This document shows positions 1 to 9,771 of a stretch of 64,000 nucleotides of DNA, piece by piece. The DNA comes from Comamonadaceae bacterium PBBC2 (GTDB lineage: Bacteria > Pseudomonadota > Gammaproteobacteria > Burkholderiales > Burkholderiaceae_C), in the NCBI GenBank assembly GCA_002255935.1, contig NKIO01000001.1, positions 1 to 64,000 of the forward strand, in the 5' to 3' direction. The notes under the pieces were generated by a model. It was not told the origin of the DNA and made no database searches. It saw nothing but the letters and a program-made list of their open reading frames with translations. Positions within the stretch are counted from its first letter, which is position 1; the number at the start of each line of letters is the position of its first letter. The translations under genes were made by a program, and so were the position numbers.

Positions 1-420
1 GGTTTCGGGCAGGGCCATCTTGCTGCGCTGGGTGACCACGCGCACGCTCGCGCCCTGGCTGATGCCCATGCCGCCGCCCATGACGATGCCATCCATCAGG
101 GCGATGTAGGGCTTGGGGTAGGTGTGGATCAGGTGGTTCAGCCGGTACTCTTCGGTGAAGAAGTCTTCCAGGCTGGGATCTCCTGCCTTGGCCGCTTGGT
201 GGAAATAACGGATGTCACCGCCTGCACAAAAGGCGCCAAATGGCCCTTCTTTGTGCGTGCCGCGCACGGCCACGGCCAGGACTTGCTCGTTGTGCACCCA
301 CGACAGCAAGGCGCTGGTGATCTGACGGACCATGTCCAGCGACAGGGCATTGAGCGCCTTGGGACGGTTCAAGGTGATGCAGCCGATGCGGCCTTCGATG
401 GTGGCGATGACGTCAGACAT
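1..420 (-). CDS. 3-hydroxyisobutyryl-CoA hydrolase-like protein, N-terminal part (runs off the window)
   Basis: The visible 140 residues are the start of an enoyl-CoA hydratase/isomerase-fold protein. FCAGGDIR (near residue 64) and GGGMGIS (near residue 115) are the two oxyanion-hole loops, and the frame is open to the window edge at KMALPET. FCAGGDIR followed by MALPE(T) is typical of the HIBYL-CoA hydrolase branch, which cleaves 3-hydroxyisobutyryl-CoA in valine breakdown. A generic enoyl-CoA hydratase remains possible because the C-terminal half is missing. The ATG overlaps the TGA of the downstream exporter gene by 8 bases, so the two are probably co-translated. Confidence 0.75.
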   Translation of the reverse strand, partial: MSDVIATIEGRIGCITLNRPKALNALSLDMVRQITSALLSWVHNEQVLAVAVRGTHKEGPFGAFCAGGDIRYFHQAAKAGDPSLEDFFTEEYRLNHLIHTYPKPYIALMDGIVMGGGMGISQGASVRVVTQRSKMALPET

Positions 421-1294
421 TGTTTTTCCAGGCTAAAAATTCATTCATGAGCAAGGCGCTCAACACCAAAGCGCCACCCAGCAAGACGCTGGGCTGGGGT
501 GCCTCGTTGGCGCCCCACCAAGCCAATGCAATGCCGAAAACGATTTCAAGCAAGGCCAAAAGCGACACTTCCGGTGCTTTGAGCACGCGGGCGCAGACCA
601 CCGACAAGGCACAGGGAATCGCCAACTGAAACAAGCCGAGCATGGCCAAAAGACCCACGTCGTGGGCCGAGGCTTGAAACGGCCATGCCAGTGGCAAAGT
701 GAACAAGGAGGAAAGTACGGCACCCAACAGCACCGAGGTCACCAAGTCGAGGTCCAGACCGTCGGCATGGCTTTTTTGAACCAAGGTCCATTGCACTGCA
801 CCTGCGATGGGCACGCACAAAGCGATCATGGAGCCGAGCAAAAAGTTGGGGGCACCCAAACTCAACTGGCTGCCGTACATCCAGGAGATGCCCACGCCGG
901 CCAGCACAATCGCGGCCCAGGTGCGCAAGGGCAAGCGGTGCCCCAAAAAGACGCGGGTGACCAAGGCGGTGAGCAAGGGGCCGATCGCCATGGTGATCAA
1001 GACATTGGCCACCGCCGTCAGCATGAGGGCCAACATGAAGGCGGTGAACATGACGCTCCAGCACACGCCAGAGAGCCAAAAATAAGGGCTGCGCCAAGGC
1101 ATGCTGGACAAAACGCCCCTGCCCTGCCACAGCGGGAGGATGACGAGCAGTGACAGCACCGTGAAGAAGCTGCGCCAGAACGTCACCTCAAAACTGCGGG
1201 CCTGCTCCAGATGGCGGGTCACGACGCCGGCGATGGACCACAAGGCTGTGATCCCCACCATCATCGCGACCGCCTGACCGTGCCTGAGTTTCAT
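413..1294 (-). CDS. EamA/DMT-family permease
   Basis: A 293-residue, strongly hydrophobic protein with about ten predicted membrane helices arranged as two repeats of five, the usual size and layout of EamA (drug/metabolite transporter) permeases. Helix 1 begins with an ALWS-IAGVVTRH segment, like many members of the family. The substrate cannot be read from sequence; relatives export amino acids, metabolites or drugs. It starts at an ATG 20 bases downstream of typA's stop codon and its end overlaps the start of the HIBYL-CoA hydrolase-like gene. A link to typA or to valine breakdown is only positional. Confidence 0.85.
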   Translation of the reverse strand: MKLRHGQAVAMMVGITALWSIAGVVTRHLEQARSFEVTFWRSFFTVLSLLVILPLWQGRGVLSSMPWRSPYFWLSGVCWSVMFTAFMLALMLTAVANVLITMAIGPLLTALVTRVFLGHRLPLRTWAAIVLAGVGISWMYGSQLSLGAPNFLLGSMIALCVPIAGAVQWTLVQKSHADGLDLDLVTSVLLGAVLSSLFTLPLAWPFQASAHDVGLLAMLGLFQLAIPCALSVVCARVLKAPEVSLLALLEIVFGIALAWWGANEAPQPSVLLGGALVLSALLMNEFLAWKNNV

Positions 1295-1314
1295 GTCAAG
1301 CCGAGCGATTCAGA

Positions 1315-3132
1315 TCACTTGTTGCGCTTGCGATCGCTTTCCTTGAGGAAACGCTTGCGCAGACGCACGCTCTTGGGCGTGATTTCGACCAACTCGTCGT
1401 CCTCGATGAATTCGACACCGTATTCCAGGGTCAAGTCGATCGGCGGGGTGATCTTGATCGCGTCTTCCTTGCCGGACACGCGGAAGTTGGTCAGCTGCTT
1501 GGTCCGGGTGGCGTTGACCACCAGATCGTTGTCACGGCTGTGGATACCCACAATCATGCCTTCGTACACTGGATCGTTCGCCTTGACAAACATGCGGCCA
1601 CGGTCGTCCAGCTTGCCCAGGGCGTAGGTGAAGATTTCACCGTCGTCCATGGAGATCAACACGCCGTTCTTGCGACCGCCGATCTCGCCTTTGTGCGGCT
1701 CGTAGCCGTCAAAGATGTTGGAAATCAGGCCAGAGCCGCGGGTCAAGTTCAGGAATTCATTGGTGAAACCGATCAGGCCACGGGCCGGGATGCGGTATTC
1801 CAAACGGACGCGACCGCGGCCATCGGGTTCCATGTTGACCAACTCACCTTTGCGCTCACCCAAGGCTTGCATCACGCCGCCTTGGTGACCTTCTTCGATG
1901 TCGGCTGTGACCAACTCGATAGGCTCGTGGCGCTCGCCGTCCACATCGCGGAACAGCACGCGTGGCTTAGAAACCGCCAGCTCGTAGCCTTCGCGGCGCA
2001 TGTTTTCCAGCAAGATGGTCAGGTGCAATTCACCGCGACCGGCCACTTCAAAGATACCGTCTTCGTCGGTTTCTTTGACACGCAGAGCCACGTTGTGTTG
2101 CAGTTCTTTTTGCAGACGATCCCAGATCTGACGGCTGGTCACGTACTTGCCTTCACGACCTGCCAAGGGCGAGGTGTTCACGCAGAAGTTCATGGTCAGC
2201 GTGGGCTCGTCCACCTTCAGCATCGGCAGCGGTGCAGGATTGGCTGGATCGGTCACGGTCACGCCAATGTTCAGGTCGGCAATGCCGTTGATCAACACGA
2301 TGTCGCCAGGACCGGCTTCGGTCACTTGCACGCGGTCCAGACCTTGGAAAGTCAGCACCTGGTTGACGCGACCTTTGATGGTGGAGCCATCAGGGCCTTC
2401 CATGACGACGACGTCCATATTGGGCTTGATGGTGCCTTGGCTGATGCGGCCCACGCCGATGCGGCCCACGAAGGTCGAAAAGTCGAGCGCAGAAATTTGC
2501 AACTGCAGCGGCGCAGCAGGGTCGCCCGCATTGGGCTTGACGTGCTTGAGCACGGTGTTGAACAGGGCCGACATGTCGGGGCCCCACTGCTCACCTGGAG
2601 CGCCTTCTTCCAGCGAAGTCCAGCCGTTGATACCGGAGGCATACACCACGGGAAAATCCAGCTGTTCATCGTTCGCGCCCAGTTTGTCGAACAGGTCAAA
2701 TGCGGCGTTGACCACTTTGTCGGGGTTGGCGCCGGGCTTGTCCACCTTATTCACGACCACGATGGGCTTGAGGCCCAAGGCCAAGGCCTTTTTGGTCACG
2801 AAGCGGGTTTGAGGCATAGGGCCTTCTTGCGCATCGATCAGCAACACCACGCCGTCGACCATGGACAGTGCGCGTTCCACTTCGCCGCCGAAGTCCGCGT
2901 GTCCGGGGGTGTCCACGATGTTGATGTGGGTGCCTTCCCAGCTCACGGCGCAGTTCTTGGCCAAAATGGTGATGCCCCGCTCACGTTCGATGGCGTTGTT
3001 GTCCATCACGGTGTCGACCACTTTTTCGTGGTCTGCGAAGGTACCCGACTGGCGCAGCAGTTGGTCGACCATGGTGGTTTTACCGTGGTCAACGTGGGCA
3101 ATGATGGCGATGTTGCGAATTTGCTTGCTCAT
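1315..3132 (-). CDS. typA: Translational GTPase TypA/BipA
   Basis: A 605-residue ribosome-associated GTPase of the EF-G/LepA superfamily, implicated in 50S assembly and stress or low-temperature growth. The GTPase motifs are intact: AHVDHGKT (residues 12-19), RGITI (52-56), DTPGH (74-78) and NKVD (128-131). EF-G-like domains II, III and V and the BipA-specific C-terminal domain follow; length is normal for the family. A good ribosome-binding site (AAGGAAG) lies 5 bases before the ATG. It follows truB by 11 bases on the same strand and is probably the distal part of the translation operon. Confidence 0.97.
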   Translation of the reverse strand: MSKQIRNIAIIAHVDHGKTTMVDQLLRQSGTFADHEKVVDTVMDNNAIERERGITILAKNCAVSWEGTHINIVDTPGHADFGGEVERALSMVDGVVLLIDAQEGPMPQTRFVTKKALALGLKPIVVVNKVDKPGANPDKVVNAAFDLFDKLGANDEQLDFPVVYASGINGWTSLEEGAPGEQWGPDMSALFNTVLKHVKPNAGDPAAPLQLQISALDFSTFVGRIGVGRISQGTIKPNMDVVVMEGPDGSTIKGRVNQVLTFQGLDRVQVTEAGPGDIVLINGIADLNIGVTVTDPANPAPLPMLKVDEPTLTMNFCVNTSPLAGREGKYVTSRQIWDRLQKELQHNVALRVKETDEDGIFEVAGRGELHLTILLENMRREGYELAVSKPRVLFRDVDGERHEPIELVTADIEEGHQGGVMQALGERKGELVNMEPDGRGRVRLEYRIPARGLIGFTNEFLNLTRGSGLISNIFDGYEPHKGEIGGRKNGVLISMDDGEIFTYALGKLDDRGRMFVKANDPVYEGMIVGIHSRDNDLVVNATRTKQLTNFRVSGKEDAIKITPPIDLTLEYGVEFIEDDELVEITPKSVRLRKRFLKESDRKRNK

Positions 3133-3143
3133 GCTTTCTTCCT

Positions 3144-4127
3144 TTAAACCTGCTCGGCCAGCAACGGCTCGTTGGCAGGTGATTTTTCCAAAATCTGTTG
3201 AATTTCGATCGGGCTCAACAATCGACCCGGAATCAATTCGCCGCCACGCACATGCGCTGTTCCCAGCAGTGCACGAGGATGTTCTCCATAAACGGCCACA
3301 TGATCACAATCAACCCAAGGGCCGCGTCGGCGCACCCCACTCAAAAATCGTCCAGCGTTTTCGCTGTCCAAGCTCACTTCGGTGTAGCCCGGCAGCAAAA
3401 CATCCACTGGCTGCAACGCGCTCCAACGCTCGTTTTCAGCCATTGCATCGAGCTGCTCCAGACTCACGCATTGCGCCTGATCAAAAGGTCCGGTCTGCAC
3501 CCGGCGCAATGCGTTCAGATGCCCCCCACAACCCAAAGCCTCGGCAATGTCCTCGCCCAGGGTCCGGATGTACGTGCCTTTGCTGCACGCCACCCGCAAG
3601 CTCAAAAATGGGACCTCACCTTGCAGCTGCATGTCGAGCAACTCCAAATCGTGGATCACCACATTGCGAGGCGCACGCTCGACGGTTTCACCCTCGCGGG
3701 CGTACTCGTACAACGCTTTGCCGTCCTTTTTCAAGGCGCTGTGCATCGGAGGCACCTGGCTGATCAGGCCCATGAACTGGTCCAGAACTTCCACCACCAT
3801 ACCCGGTGTACATGACACTTCTCGCGTCTGAATCACATCACCTTCAGCGTCGGCCGTGCTGGTCTTGATGCCCAGTCGTACCGTCGTCTCGTAAACCTTG
3901 TCAGCATCCAGATGTTGCTGACTGAATTTCGTGGCTGCACCAAAACACAAGGGCAACACACCGGTGGCCAAAGGGTCCAAAGTCCCGGTGTGTCCGGCCT
4001 TTTCGGCACGCAGCAACCACTTGGCCTTTTGCAAAGCCTGGTTACTGGAAAGTCCCAGCGGTTTATCAAGCAACAGCACCCCATGCACAGGGCGCCGCTG
4101 CACCCTGGTGCGTGGCGCTGCGGTCAT
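3144..4127 (-). CDS. truB: tRNA pseudouridine-55 synthase
   Basis: A 327-residue TruB that makes pseudouridine 55 in the T-loop of tRNAs. The catalytic motif [16 protein letters not shown] is present, with Asp51 as the nucleophile, and the [15 protein letters not shown] segment is the typical N-terminal signature. The C-terminal part matches the family's PUA-like extension in length. Its ATG overlaps the rbfA stop as ATGA, so translation is probably coupled. The order infB-rbfA-truB is conserved across proteobacteria. Confidence 0.97.
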   Translation of the reverse strand: MTAAPRTRVQRRPVHGVLLLDKPLGLSSNQALQKAKWLLRAEKAGHTGTLDPLATGVLPLCFGAATKFSQQHLDADKVYETTVRLGIKTSTADAEGDVIQTREVSCTPGMVVEVLDQFMGLISQVPPMHSALKKDGKALYEYAREGETVERAPRNVVIHDLELLDMQLQGEVPFLSLRVACSKGTYIRTLGEDIAEALGCGGHLNALRRVQTGPFDQAQCVSLEQLDAMAENERWSALQPVDVLLPGYTEVSLDSENAGRFLSGVRRRGPWVDCDHVAVYGEHPRALLGTAHVRGGELIPGRLLSPIEIQQILEKSPANEPLLAEQV

Positions 4128-4504
4128 GCTTCGTCGTCTTTGGCGCGAGAGGCCACCGCTTTGGAGATCAAGGCATTCATGTCCGATGCACGCTCGGTGG
4201 TGCGGTCAAACAAGAAATGCAGTGTCGGCACGGTGTGGATGTGCAAACGCTTGAACAAACCATTGCGCAGGAAACCTGCTGCGGCGTTCAGGCCTTCAGT
4301 GGCTTCATCGGGGTTGCCGGTCAGCACACTGAAAAAAACCTTGGCATGGGCGTAGTCGGGTGTCACCTCGACCGCGTTGAGCGTGACCATGCCCACGCGT
4401 GGGTCTTTCAACTCACGCGCGATCAACTCGGCCAGATCACGCTGGATCTGGTCGGCCACGCGGAAACCGCGATTGGGTACAGATGAAACCTTTTTACGGG
4501 CCAT
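4124..4504 (-). CDS. rbfA: 30S ribosome-binding factor A
   Basis: A 126-residue KH-fold protein needed for late maturation of the 30S subunit and 16S rRNA 5' processing. The sequence has the RbfA core: [20 protein letters not shown], then [17 protein letters not shown] and the segment around HAKVFFSVL. The start codon directly abuts the TAA of infB with no gap, and the stop overlaps the start of truB. A cold-shock role is known for the family but not visible here. Confidence 0.96.
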   Translation of the reverse strand: MARKKVSSVPNRGFRVADQIQRDLAELIARELKDPRVGMVTLNAVEVTPDYAHAKVFFSVLTGNPDEATEGLNAAAGFLRNGLFKRLHIHTVPTLHFLFDRTTERASDMNALISKAVASRAKDDEA

Positions 4505-7438
4505 TTACAGCGTTCTCGCGATTTCCTTGACTTCGAAGAATTCGAGTTGATCGCCCTCTTTGATGTCGTTGTAGTTCTTGAGCTTGACGCCGCACTCGAA
4601 GCCTTCTTTGACTTCGCGCACATCGTCCTTGAGGCGCTTGAGCGAATCGAGCTCGCCCGTGTAGATGACCACGTTGTCGCGCAGCAAACGGAATTTGGCG
4701 TTGCGGTTGACCATGCCCGAAGTGACCATACAACCTGCAACCGTACCGATCTTGGAGGCCACAAACACGGTGCGGATCTCGGCCGTACCGATGACCTCTT
4801 CGCGCTGTTCTGGGGCCAACATGCCGGACATGGCGGCTTTGAGCTCGTCCACAGCGTCGTAAATGATGTTGTAGTAATGGATGTCCACACCATTGCCTTC
4901 GGCCAACTTGCGGGCACCGGCATCGGCGCGCACATTAAAGCCGATGACGATCGCTTTGGAGGCGATGGCCAGGTTGACGTCCGACTCGCTGATGCCACCC
5001 ACGCCGGAGTACACCAACTGGACTTTGACTTCATCGGTCGACAACTTGAGCAAGGATGCGCCCAAGGCTTCTTGCGAACCTTGCACGTCGGCCTTGATGA
5101 TGATCGGCAGCATCTTGACTTCGCCCGCAGACATGTCAGTGAACATGTTTTCCAGCTTGGCCGCTTGTTGCTTGGCCAGCTTGGTGTTGCGGAACTTACC
5201 AGCACGGTAAGTGGCGATCTCGCGGGCACGGCGTTCGTCACCCATGACCATGAATTCATCACCGGCTTGAGGCACTTCGGTCAGACCTTGAATCTCAACG
5301 GGGATGGAAGGACCGGCCGATTTGATGGGTTGTCCGTTTTCGTCCAACATGGCGCGCACACGGCCAAAGGTTTGGCCTGCCAACACCACGTCGCCCGTGT
5401 TCAAGGTACCGGACTGCACAAGAATCGTGGCCACAGGACCACGGCCTTTGTCCAGACGCGCTTCGATGACCAGACCCTTGGCCGCGGCATCCACCGGGGC
5501 CTTGAGTTCCAGCACTTCGGCTTGCAAGAGCACTTGTTCGAGCAAATCGTCGATGCCCATGCCGGTTTTGGCCGACACCGAAACGAAAGGCGATTCGCCA
5601 CCGAATTCTTCGGGCACGACTTCTTCGGAAATCAGTTCAGCACGCACGCGCTCGATGTTGGAGTCGGGCTTGTCCATCTTGTTGATGGCGACCACGATCG
5701 GCACACCGGCTGCTTTGGCGTGTTTGATGGCTTCCTTGGTTTGCGGCATCACGCCGTCGTCACCGGCCACCACCAGGATGACGATGTCGGTGGCTTGAGC
5801 ACCACGGGCACGCATGGCCGTGAAGGCCTCGTGACCGGGCGTGTCCAAGAAGGAAATCATGCCGCGTGGTGTTTCCACGTGGTAGGCGCCAATGTGCTGC
5901 GTGATGCCACCGGCTTCGCCAGAGGCCACTTTGGCACGGCGAATGTAATCGAGCAGCGAAGTTTTACCGTGGTCCACGTGGCCCATGACGGTGACCACAG
6001 GCGCGCGAGGCAAAGCCTCGGACTGCTGATCGGACACTTCTTCGTCGGTGAAGGCTTCGGGATCGTCCAGGGCTGCGACCACCGCCTTGTGGCCCATTTC
6101 TTCCACCACGATCATGGCGGTGTCTTGGTCGAGCGGCTGGTTCATGGTGGCCATCTGGCCGAGTTTCATCAAATGCTTGATGACCTCCGAAGCCTTGATG
6201 GCCATCTTGTGGGCCAATTCGGCCACGGTGATGGTTTCAGGCACGTGCACTTCCAAAACGCGCACTTCTTGAGGCGCAGATTGGCCACGTGAGTCGTCAC
6301 GATCACGGTCGTTGCCGCGTCGGCCCTTGGGGCCTGCACGCCAGCTGTTGCGGCCCACGCCACCACTGGTGTCACCACGGGTGGGGATGGCCTTTTTCTT
6401 GGCAGGATCGCCAGCCCAGCTGGAAGACAACTTGGCAGATTTGACTTCTTTGTTGCCACCGGGGGCAGCGGCCTCACCGGCCTTGGCTGCAGCAGCGCGT
6501 GCGCCAGGGGCAGGCGTGCCGGCAGGTTTATGCAAAGTGCCTTTGACAGCGGCTTTGGGCTCGACTTTGGGCTCTTCCTTCTTGGCAACCAACACCTTTT
6601 TGGGGGCGTTCATCATGTTGCGGATGGCTTCGGCTTCGGCCAGCGCTTTGCGGCGACGCTCGTCCAAATCACGGGCACGCGCGGATTCTTCATCGGCACG
6701 GGCTTTGGAGTCGGCAGCCGCTTGTGCAGCGGCAGCTTCGCGAGCGGCTTGCGCGGCTTGGGCTTTTTCTGCTGCTTCGAGGGCTGCCGTGTCCACCGCA
6801 GGTGCTGCGGGGGCTTGTGCTGGCTTGGATTGGGAGGCGTTGATGCTGGCCGCTTCTGCGCGGGCCAATTGCTCGCGCTCGTCGCGGCTCAAAGTGGGCT
6901 TGGCTGCTTGTGCCGCCGCATCAGCTTGGGCTTTGGCTGCCTGAGCTTCGGCTTCAGCGGCTGCGCGCTGCTTGGCTTCTTGCTCTTCACGCAGGCGGCG
7001 TTTCTCGGCGAGCTCTTCTTCTTGGCGACGGATCAGTTCGGCTTGACGGCGCGCTTCTTCTTCACGGCGTGCCAATTCGGCATGATCGATCACCGGCTCT
7101 TGCGCTTCCTCGGCCACGGCTTCTGCCGCAACTTCATCGTCGCGCTTGATCAAGGTGCGCTTTTTGCGCACTTCCACTTGAATGGTGCGGGCCTTGCCAG
7201 AGGAGTCGGCTTGCTTGATCTCGCTGGTCGATTTCTTGACCAAGGTGATTTTTTTGCGGTCGCCGGCTTGTGTGCCGTGGCTGGTTTGCAAATAGCTCAG
7301 AAGCTTTTGCTTGTCGGCATCGGACAGTGCATCGCTGTCCGAGGTTTTGGCCACGCCGGCTGCGCTCAATTGCTGCAGCAGGACATCGGCGGATTTTTTG
7401 AGTTCATTGGCGAACTCGGCAACTGTGGTGCTGGACAT
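4505..7438 (-). CDS. infB: Translation initiation factor IF-2
   Basis: A 977-residue IF-2 that brings initiator fMet-tRNA to the 30S subunit. It has an N-terminal IF2-N module, a long Ala/Glu/Lys-rich coiled-coil linker (roughly residues 100-300), a second IF2-N module (near 400) and the GTPase domain with GHVDHGKT near residue 486, DTPGH and NKMD, followed by domains II-IV. I chose the ATG at 7438 ([16 protein letters not shown]). An upstream in-frame TTG at 7450 has only one base between it and GGAGG, which is too close to use. nusA lies 25 bases upstream on the same strand. Confidence 0.96.
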   Translation of the reverse strand: MSSTTVAEFANELKKSADVLLQQLSAAGVAKTSDSDALSDADKQKLLSYLQTSHGTQAGDRKKITLVKKSTSEIKQADSSGKARTIQVEVRKKRTLIKRDDEVAAEAVAEEAQEPVIDHAELARREEEARRQAELIRRQEEELAEKRRLREEQEAKQRAAAEAEAQAAKAQADAAAQAAKPTLSRDEREQLARAEAASINASQSKPAQAPAAPAVDTAALEAAEKAQAAQAAREAAAAQAAADSKARADEESARARDLDERRRKALAEAEAIRNMMNAPKKVLVAKKEEPKVEPKAAVKGTLHKPAGTPAPGARAAAAKAGEAAAPGGNKEVKSAKLSSSWAGDPAKKKAIPTRGDTSGGVGRNSWRAGPKGRRGNDRDRDDSRGQSAPQEVRVLEVHVPETITVAELAHKMAIKASEVIKHLMKLGQMATMNQPLDQDTAMIVVEEMGHKAVVAALDDPEAFTDEEVSDQQSEALPRAPVVTVMGHVDHGKTSLLDYIRRAKVASGEAGGITQHIGAYHVETPRGMISFLDTPGHEAFTAMRARGAQATDIVILVVAGDDGVMPQTKEAIKHAKAAGVPIVVAINKMDKPDSNIERVRAELISEEVVPEEFGGESPFVSVSAKTGMGIDDLLEQVLLQAEVLELKAPVDAAAKGLVIEARLDKGRGPVATILVQSGTLNTGDVVLAGQTFGRVRAMLDENGQPIKSAGPSIPVEIQGLTEVPQAGDEFMVMGDERRAREIATYRAGKFRNTKLAKQQAAKLENMFTDMSAGEVKMLPIIIKADVQGSQEALGASLLKLSTDEVKVQLVYSGVGGISESDVNLAIASKAIVIGFNVRADAGARKLAEGNGVDIHYYNIIYDAVDELKAAMSGMLAPEQREEVIGTAEIRTVFVASKIGTVAGCMVTSGMVNRNAKFRLLRDNVVIYTGELDSLKRLKDDVREVKEGFECGVKLKNYNDIKEGDQLEFFEVKEIARTL

Positions 7439-7463
7439 AATGGTGTTCAAGCCTCCGTTAACT

Positions 7464-8948
7464 TCAGGCCTGGCCTGCGAACCAATGTTCGCGGGCTTTC
7501 ATGATCAGGGCGGTGGCCTCTTCGGCGGTTTGACCAGTGATGTCGGTCAATTCGTCGGTGGCCAGGTCAGCCAGGTCGTCACGGGTGTGGACACCCGCTT
7601 CCACCAGCTTGGAAATCAGCTCAGGCGTCAGGCCTGGCAGGTCACGCAGGTCTTGAGAGACGTCTTCGACACTCTCTTCACGTGCGATCTCGAGCGTCAA
7701 CAAAGCGTCTTTGGCGCGTGCGCGCAGCTCGTTGATGGTGTCTTCGTCGAAGCTTTCGATTTCCAGCATTTCCTGGATGGGCACATAGGCCACTTCTTCC
7801 AGGCTGGTGAAACCCTCTTCGATCAGGATGTCGGCGATCTCCTGGTCCACATCGAGCTTTTCCATGAAGAGCTGACGGATACCGGAGGTTTCTTCGGCCT
7901 GCTTTTGGGCAGATTCGGCCGCGTCCATGATGTTGATCTTCCAGCCGGTCAGGTCAGAAGCCAAACGGACGTTTTGACCACCGCGACCGATCGCGATCGC
8001 CAAGTTTTCCTCGTCCACCACCACGTCCATGGCGTGCTTTTCTTCGTCCACCACGATGGACTGCACATTGGCAGGGGCCAAAGCACCGATCACAAACTGG
8101 GCGGGGTCTTCGCTCCACAGCACAATGTCCACGCGCTCGCCAGCCAATTCATTGGTCACGGCATTGACACGGGTGCCGCGCACGCCAACGCAAGTGCCAA
8201 TCGGGTCCACACGCTTGTCGTGCGAAAGCACAGCGATCTTGGCGCGGGAGCCGGGGTCACGGGCGCAGGTTTTGATTTCCAGCAGGCCTTGCTCGATCTC
8301 GGGCACTTCCTGGCGGAACAGCTCGATCATGAATTCGGGTGCCGAACGCGACAAGATGATGGGCGCGCCACGCAGGGTCAGGTCCACGTCCATGATCATG
8401 GCGCGCACACGGTCACCGCTGCGCAGGTTTTCCTTGGGGATCATTTCGCTGCGACGCAAGCGGCCTTCAACGCGACCGGCTTCACAGATGATGTCGCCCT
8501 TGTCCATGCGCTTGACGGTGCCGACAAAGATTTTTTCGCCGCGCGACATGAAGTCGTTGAGCAGCATTTCACGCTCAGCGTCGCGGATCTTTTGCAAGAT
8601 CACTTGCTTGGCCGCCATGGCGCCAATGCGGCCAATGGGCAAGGACTCGATCGGCTCTTCGATGTATTCGTCGACTTCGATGTCTGGGATTTGCTCTTGG
8701 GCTTCAAACAGCAAGATTTCCTGCTCGGGCAGCTGCAAACCGGCTTCGTCGGGCACCACGTGCCAGCGGCGGAAGGTTTCGTAGTTGCCGCTGTCGCGGT
8801 CAACGGCCACGCGGATGTCCACTTCGCCTTCAAACAGCTTTTTGGTGGCTTGGGCCAAAGCGGCTTCCACGGCACCAAACACCACGTCGCGCTCCACGTT
8901 CTTTTCACGTGAGATGGCTTCGACCAACATCAACATTTCGCGATTCAT
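7464..8948 (-). CDS. nusA: Transcription termination/antitermination factor NusA
   Basis: A 494-residue NusA that binds RNA polymerase and modulates pausing, termination and antitermination. The order is the N-terminal polymerase-binding domain ([18 protein letters not shown]), S1, KH1 and KH2 ([16 protein letters not shown]), then two acidic helix-hairpin-helix repeats at the C-terminus, as in long proteobacterial NusA. The frame is open further upstream, but the ATG at 8948 has AGGAG 9 bases ahead and begins the conserved domain. NusA autoregulation of this operon is known in E. coli. Confidence 0.97.
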   Translation of the reverse strand: MNREMLMLVEAISREKNVERDVVFGAVEAALAQATKKLFEGEVDIRVAVDRDSGNYETFRRWHVVPDEAGLQLPEQEILLFEAQEQIPDIEVDEYIEEPIESLPIGRIGAMAAKQVILQKIRDAEREMLLNDFMSRGEKIFVGTVKRMDKGDIICEAGRVEGRLRRSEMIPKENLRSGDRVRAMIMDVDLTLRGAPIILSRSAPEFMIELFRQEVPEIEQGLLEIKTCARDPGSRAKIAVLSHDKRVDPIGTCVGVRGTRVNAVTNELAGERVDIVLWSEDPAQFVIGALAPANVQSIVVDEEKHAMDVVVDEENLAIAIGRGGQNVRLASDLTGWKINIMDAAESAQKQAEETSGIRQLFMEKLDVDQEIADILIEEGFTSLEEVAYVPIQEMLEIESFDEDTINELRARAKDALLTLEIAREESVEDVSQDLRDLPGLTPELISKLVEAGVHTRDDLADLATDELTDITGQTAEEATALIMKAREHWFAGQA

Positions 8949-8970
8949 GACTCGACTCTCCTGTTCCAGT

Positions 8971-8989
8971 GGGACTGCAATGCAATCCC
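8971..8989 (-). other. Hairpin in the rimP-nusA spacer
   Basis: An 8-bp stem (GGGATTGC / GCAGTCCC on the minus strand, one G-U pair) with a 3-base loop lies between the rimP stop and the nusA ribosome-binding site. There is no U-tract, so it is not an intrinsic terminator. It could be a protein-binding, processing or mRNA-stability element, or chance. Confidence 0.35.
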
Positions 8990-9020
8990 GATTCAAATAT
9001 TCAAACAGCCGACGCGAGCG

Positions 9021-9584
9021 TCAGACTTGTGCCTTGGACTTTCGTCCTTTGAAATCCACTACGGGCGCCAAACGGGCGTCGCGCAATTCGTCCAGCGTGA
9101 ACCCCAAGGCATGCATGGGCAAAGGGGCTCTTTTTTTACTGATTCTTTGGCCGGGTTTGACGGCGGGCTCATCGCTCCAGACGATTTGCCAGCCGGTACC
9201 GGCTGCGTCACGCTCAAGCGTGCCGCGAAATTTTTTGCGGTTGGCACTGACCATGCCGGCCGCGTTTTCACCCATGGGGGCTTTGAGCGTCAGGTCGATC
9301 AACTCGCCTGCAAAGCGTTCAAAGTCTTTTTCATGACGCAAAGGACGGTCAATGCCTGGCGATGAAATCTCCAAGCGGTTGTAGGTCACGCCATCCACTT
9401 CAAGGGCAAACTGCAACTGGCGGTTGACTTTTTCGCAGTCTTCTACCGTGATGAAAGCTTCCGAGCCTGGCGCCCACGGCCAATCGATGGTGATGCGCAG
9501 CAAACCGCCCGCAGTGCGCTCAATTTCGACCAGGTCATAGCCCAGGCCGGTCACGGTTTCTTCAACGATTTGTTGCAGTGCCAC
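9021..9584 (-). CDS. rimP: Ribosome maturation factor RimP
   Basis: A 187-residue protein required for 30S subunit maturation, first gene of the rimP-nusA-infB operon. The family core is visible: GYDLVEIER near the N-terminus, RITIDWP, then VDGVTYNRLEISSPGIDRPL, where SSPGIDRPL is the RimP hallmark. The C-terminal SH3-like half is slightly longer than in E. coli, ending in a basic FKGRKSKAQV. The best start is GTG at 9584 with only a weak ribosome-binding site, which may keep translation low. A terminator-like hairpin sits just upstream. Confidence 0.95.
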   Translation of the reverse strand: MALQQIVEETVTGLGYDLVEIERTAGGLLRITIDWPWAPGSEAFITVEDCEKVNRQLQFALEVDGVTYNRLEISSPGIDRPLRHEKDFERFAGELIDLTLKAPMGENAAGMVSANRKKFRGTLERDAAGTGWQIVWSDEPAVKPGQRISKKRAPLPMHALGFTLDELRDARLAPVVDFKGRKSKAQV

Positions 9585-9620
9585 AGAACTTCGAAATATC
9601 AGACTGAAAAATGAAAGACC

Positions 9621-9656
9621 AAAAAAAACGGGCGGTGAAAACCCGCCCGTTTGGTC
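9621..9656 (-). terminator. Terminator-like hairpin in the rimP-nusA-infB leader (candidate attenuator)
   Basis: On the minus strand AAACGGGCGG pairs perfectly with CCGCCCGTTT (10 bp, 7-base loop) and is followed by eight consecutive T residues; flanking GACC/GGTC could extend the pairing. It ends 36 bases before the rimP start codon and points into the operon. The next gene upstream is transcribed away, so there is no upstream gene whose transcript it would end. A leader attenuator is therefore the simplest reading. The plus-strand orientation has no U-tract. Confidence 0.75.
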
Positions 9657-9667
9657 GTGAAGTCGGT

Positions 9668-9673
9668 ATTCTA
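9668..9673 (-). promoter_or_regulatory. Possible -10 element for the rimP operon
   Basis: TAGAAT on the minus strand would place the transcript start near 9661, just upstream of the leader hairpin. I do not see a convincing -35 hexamer at 16-18 bases, so this is tentative. Confidence 0.3.
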
Positions 9674-9771
9674 TCCGAAAAACGTGCTAAGTGTGTGATT
9701 TTTAAGCGAAATATGTGCCATCAAGCGTCTGAAGGACATCCCTAACCGGTACTGGCCAGCGAGAAGGCACA

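Noticed and set aside
1540-3147. Long plus-strand open frame opposite typA.
   Set aside because: Antisense shadow of a highly conserved gene with biased codon use.
4547-6292. Long plus-strand open frame opposite infB.
   Set aside because: Antisense shadow of IF-2; no family features, and infB is complete.
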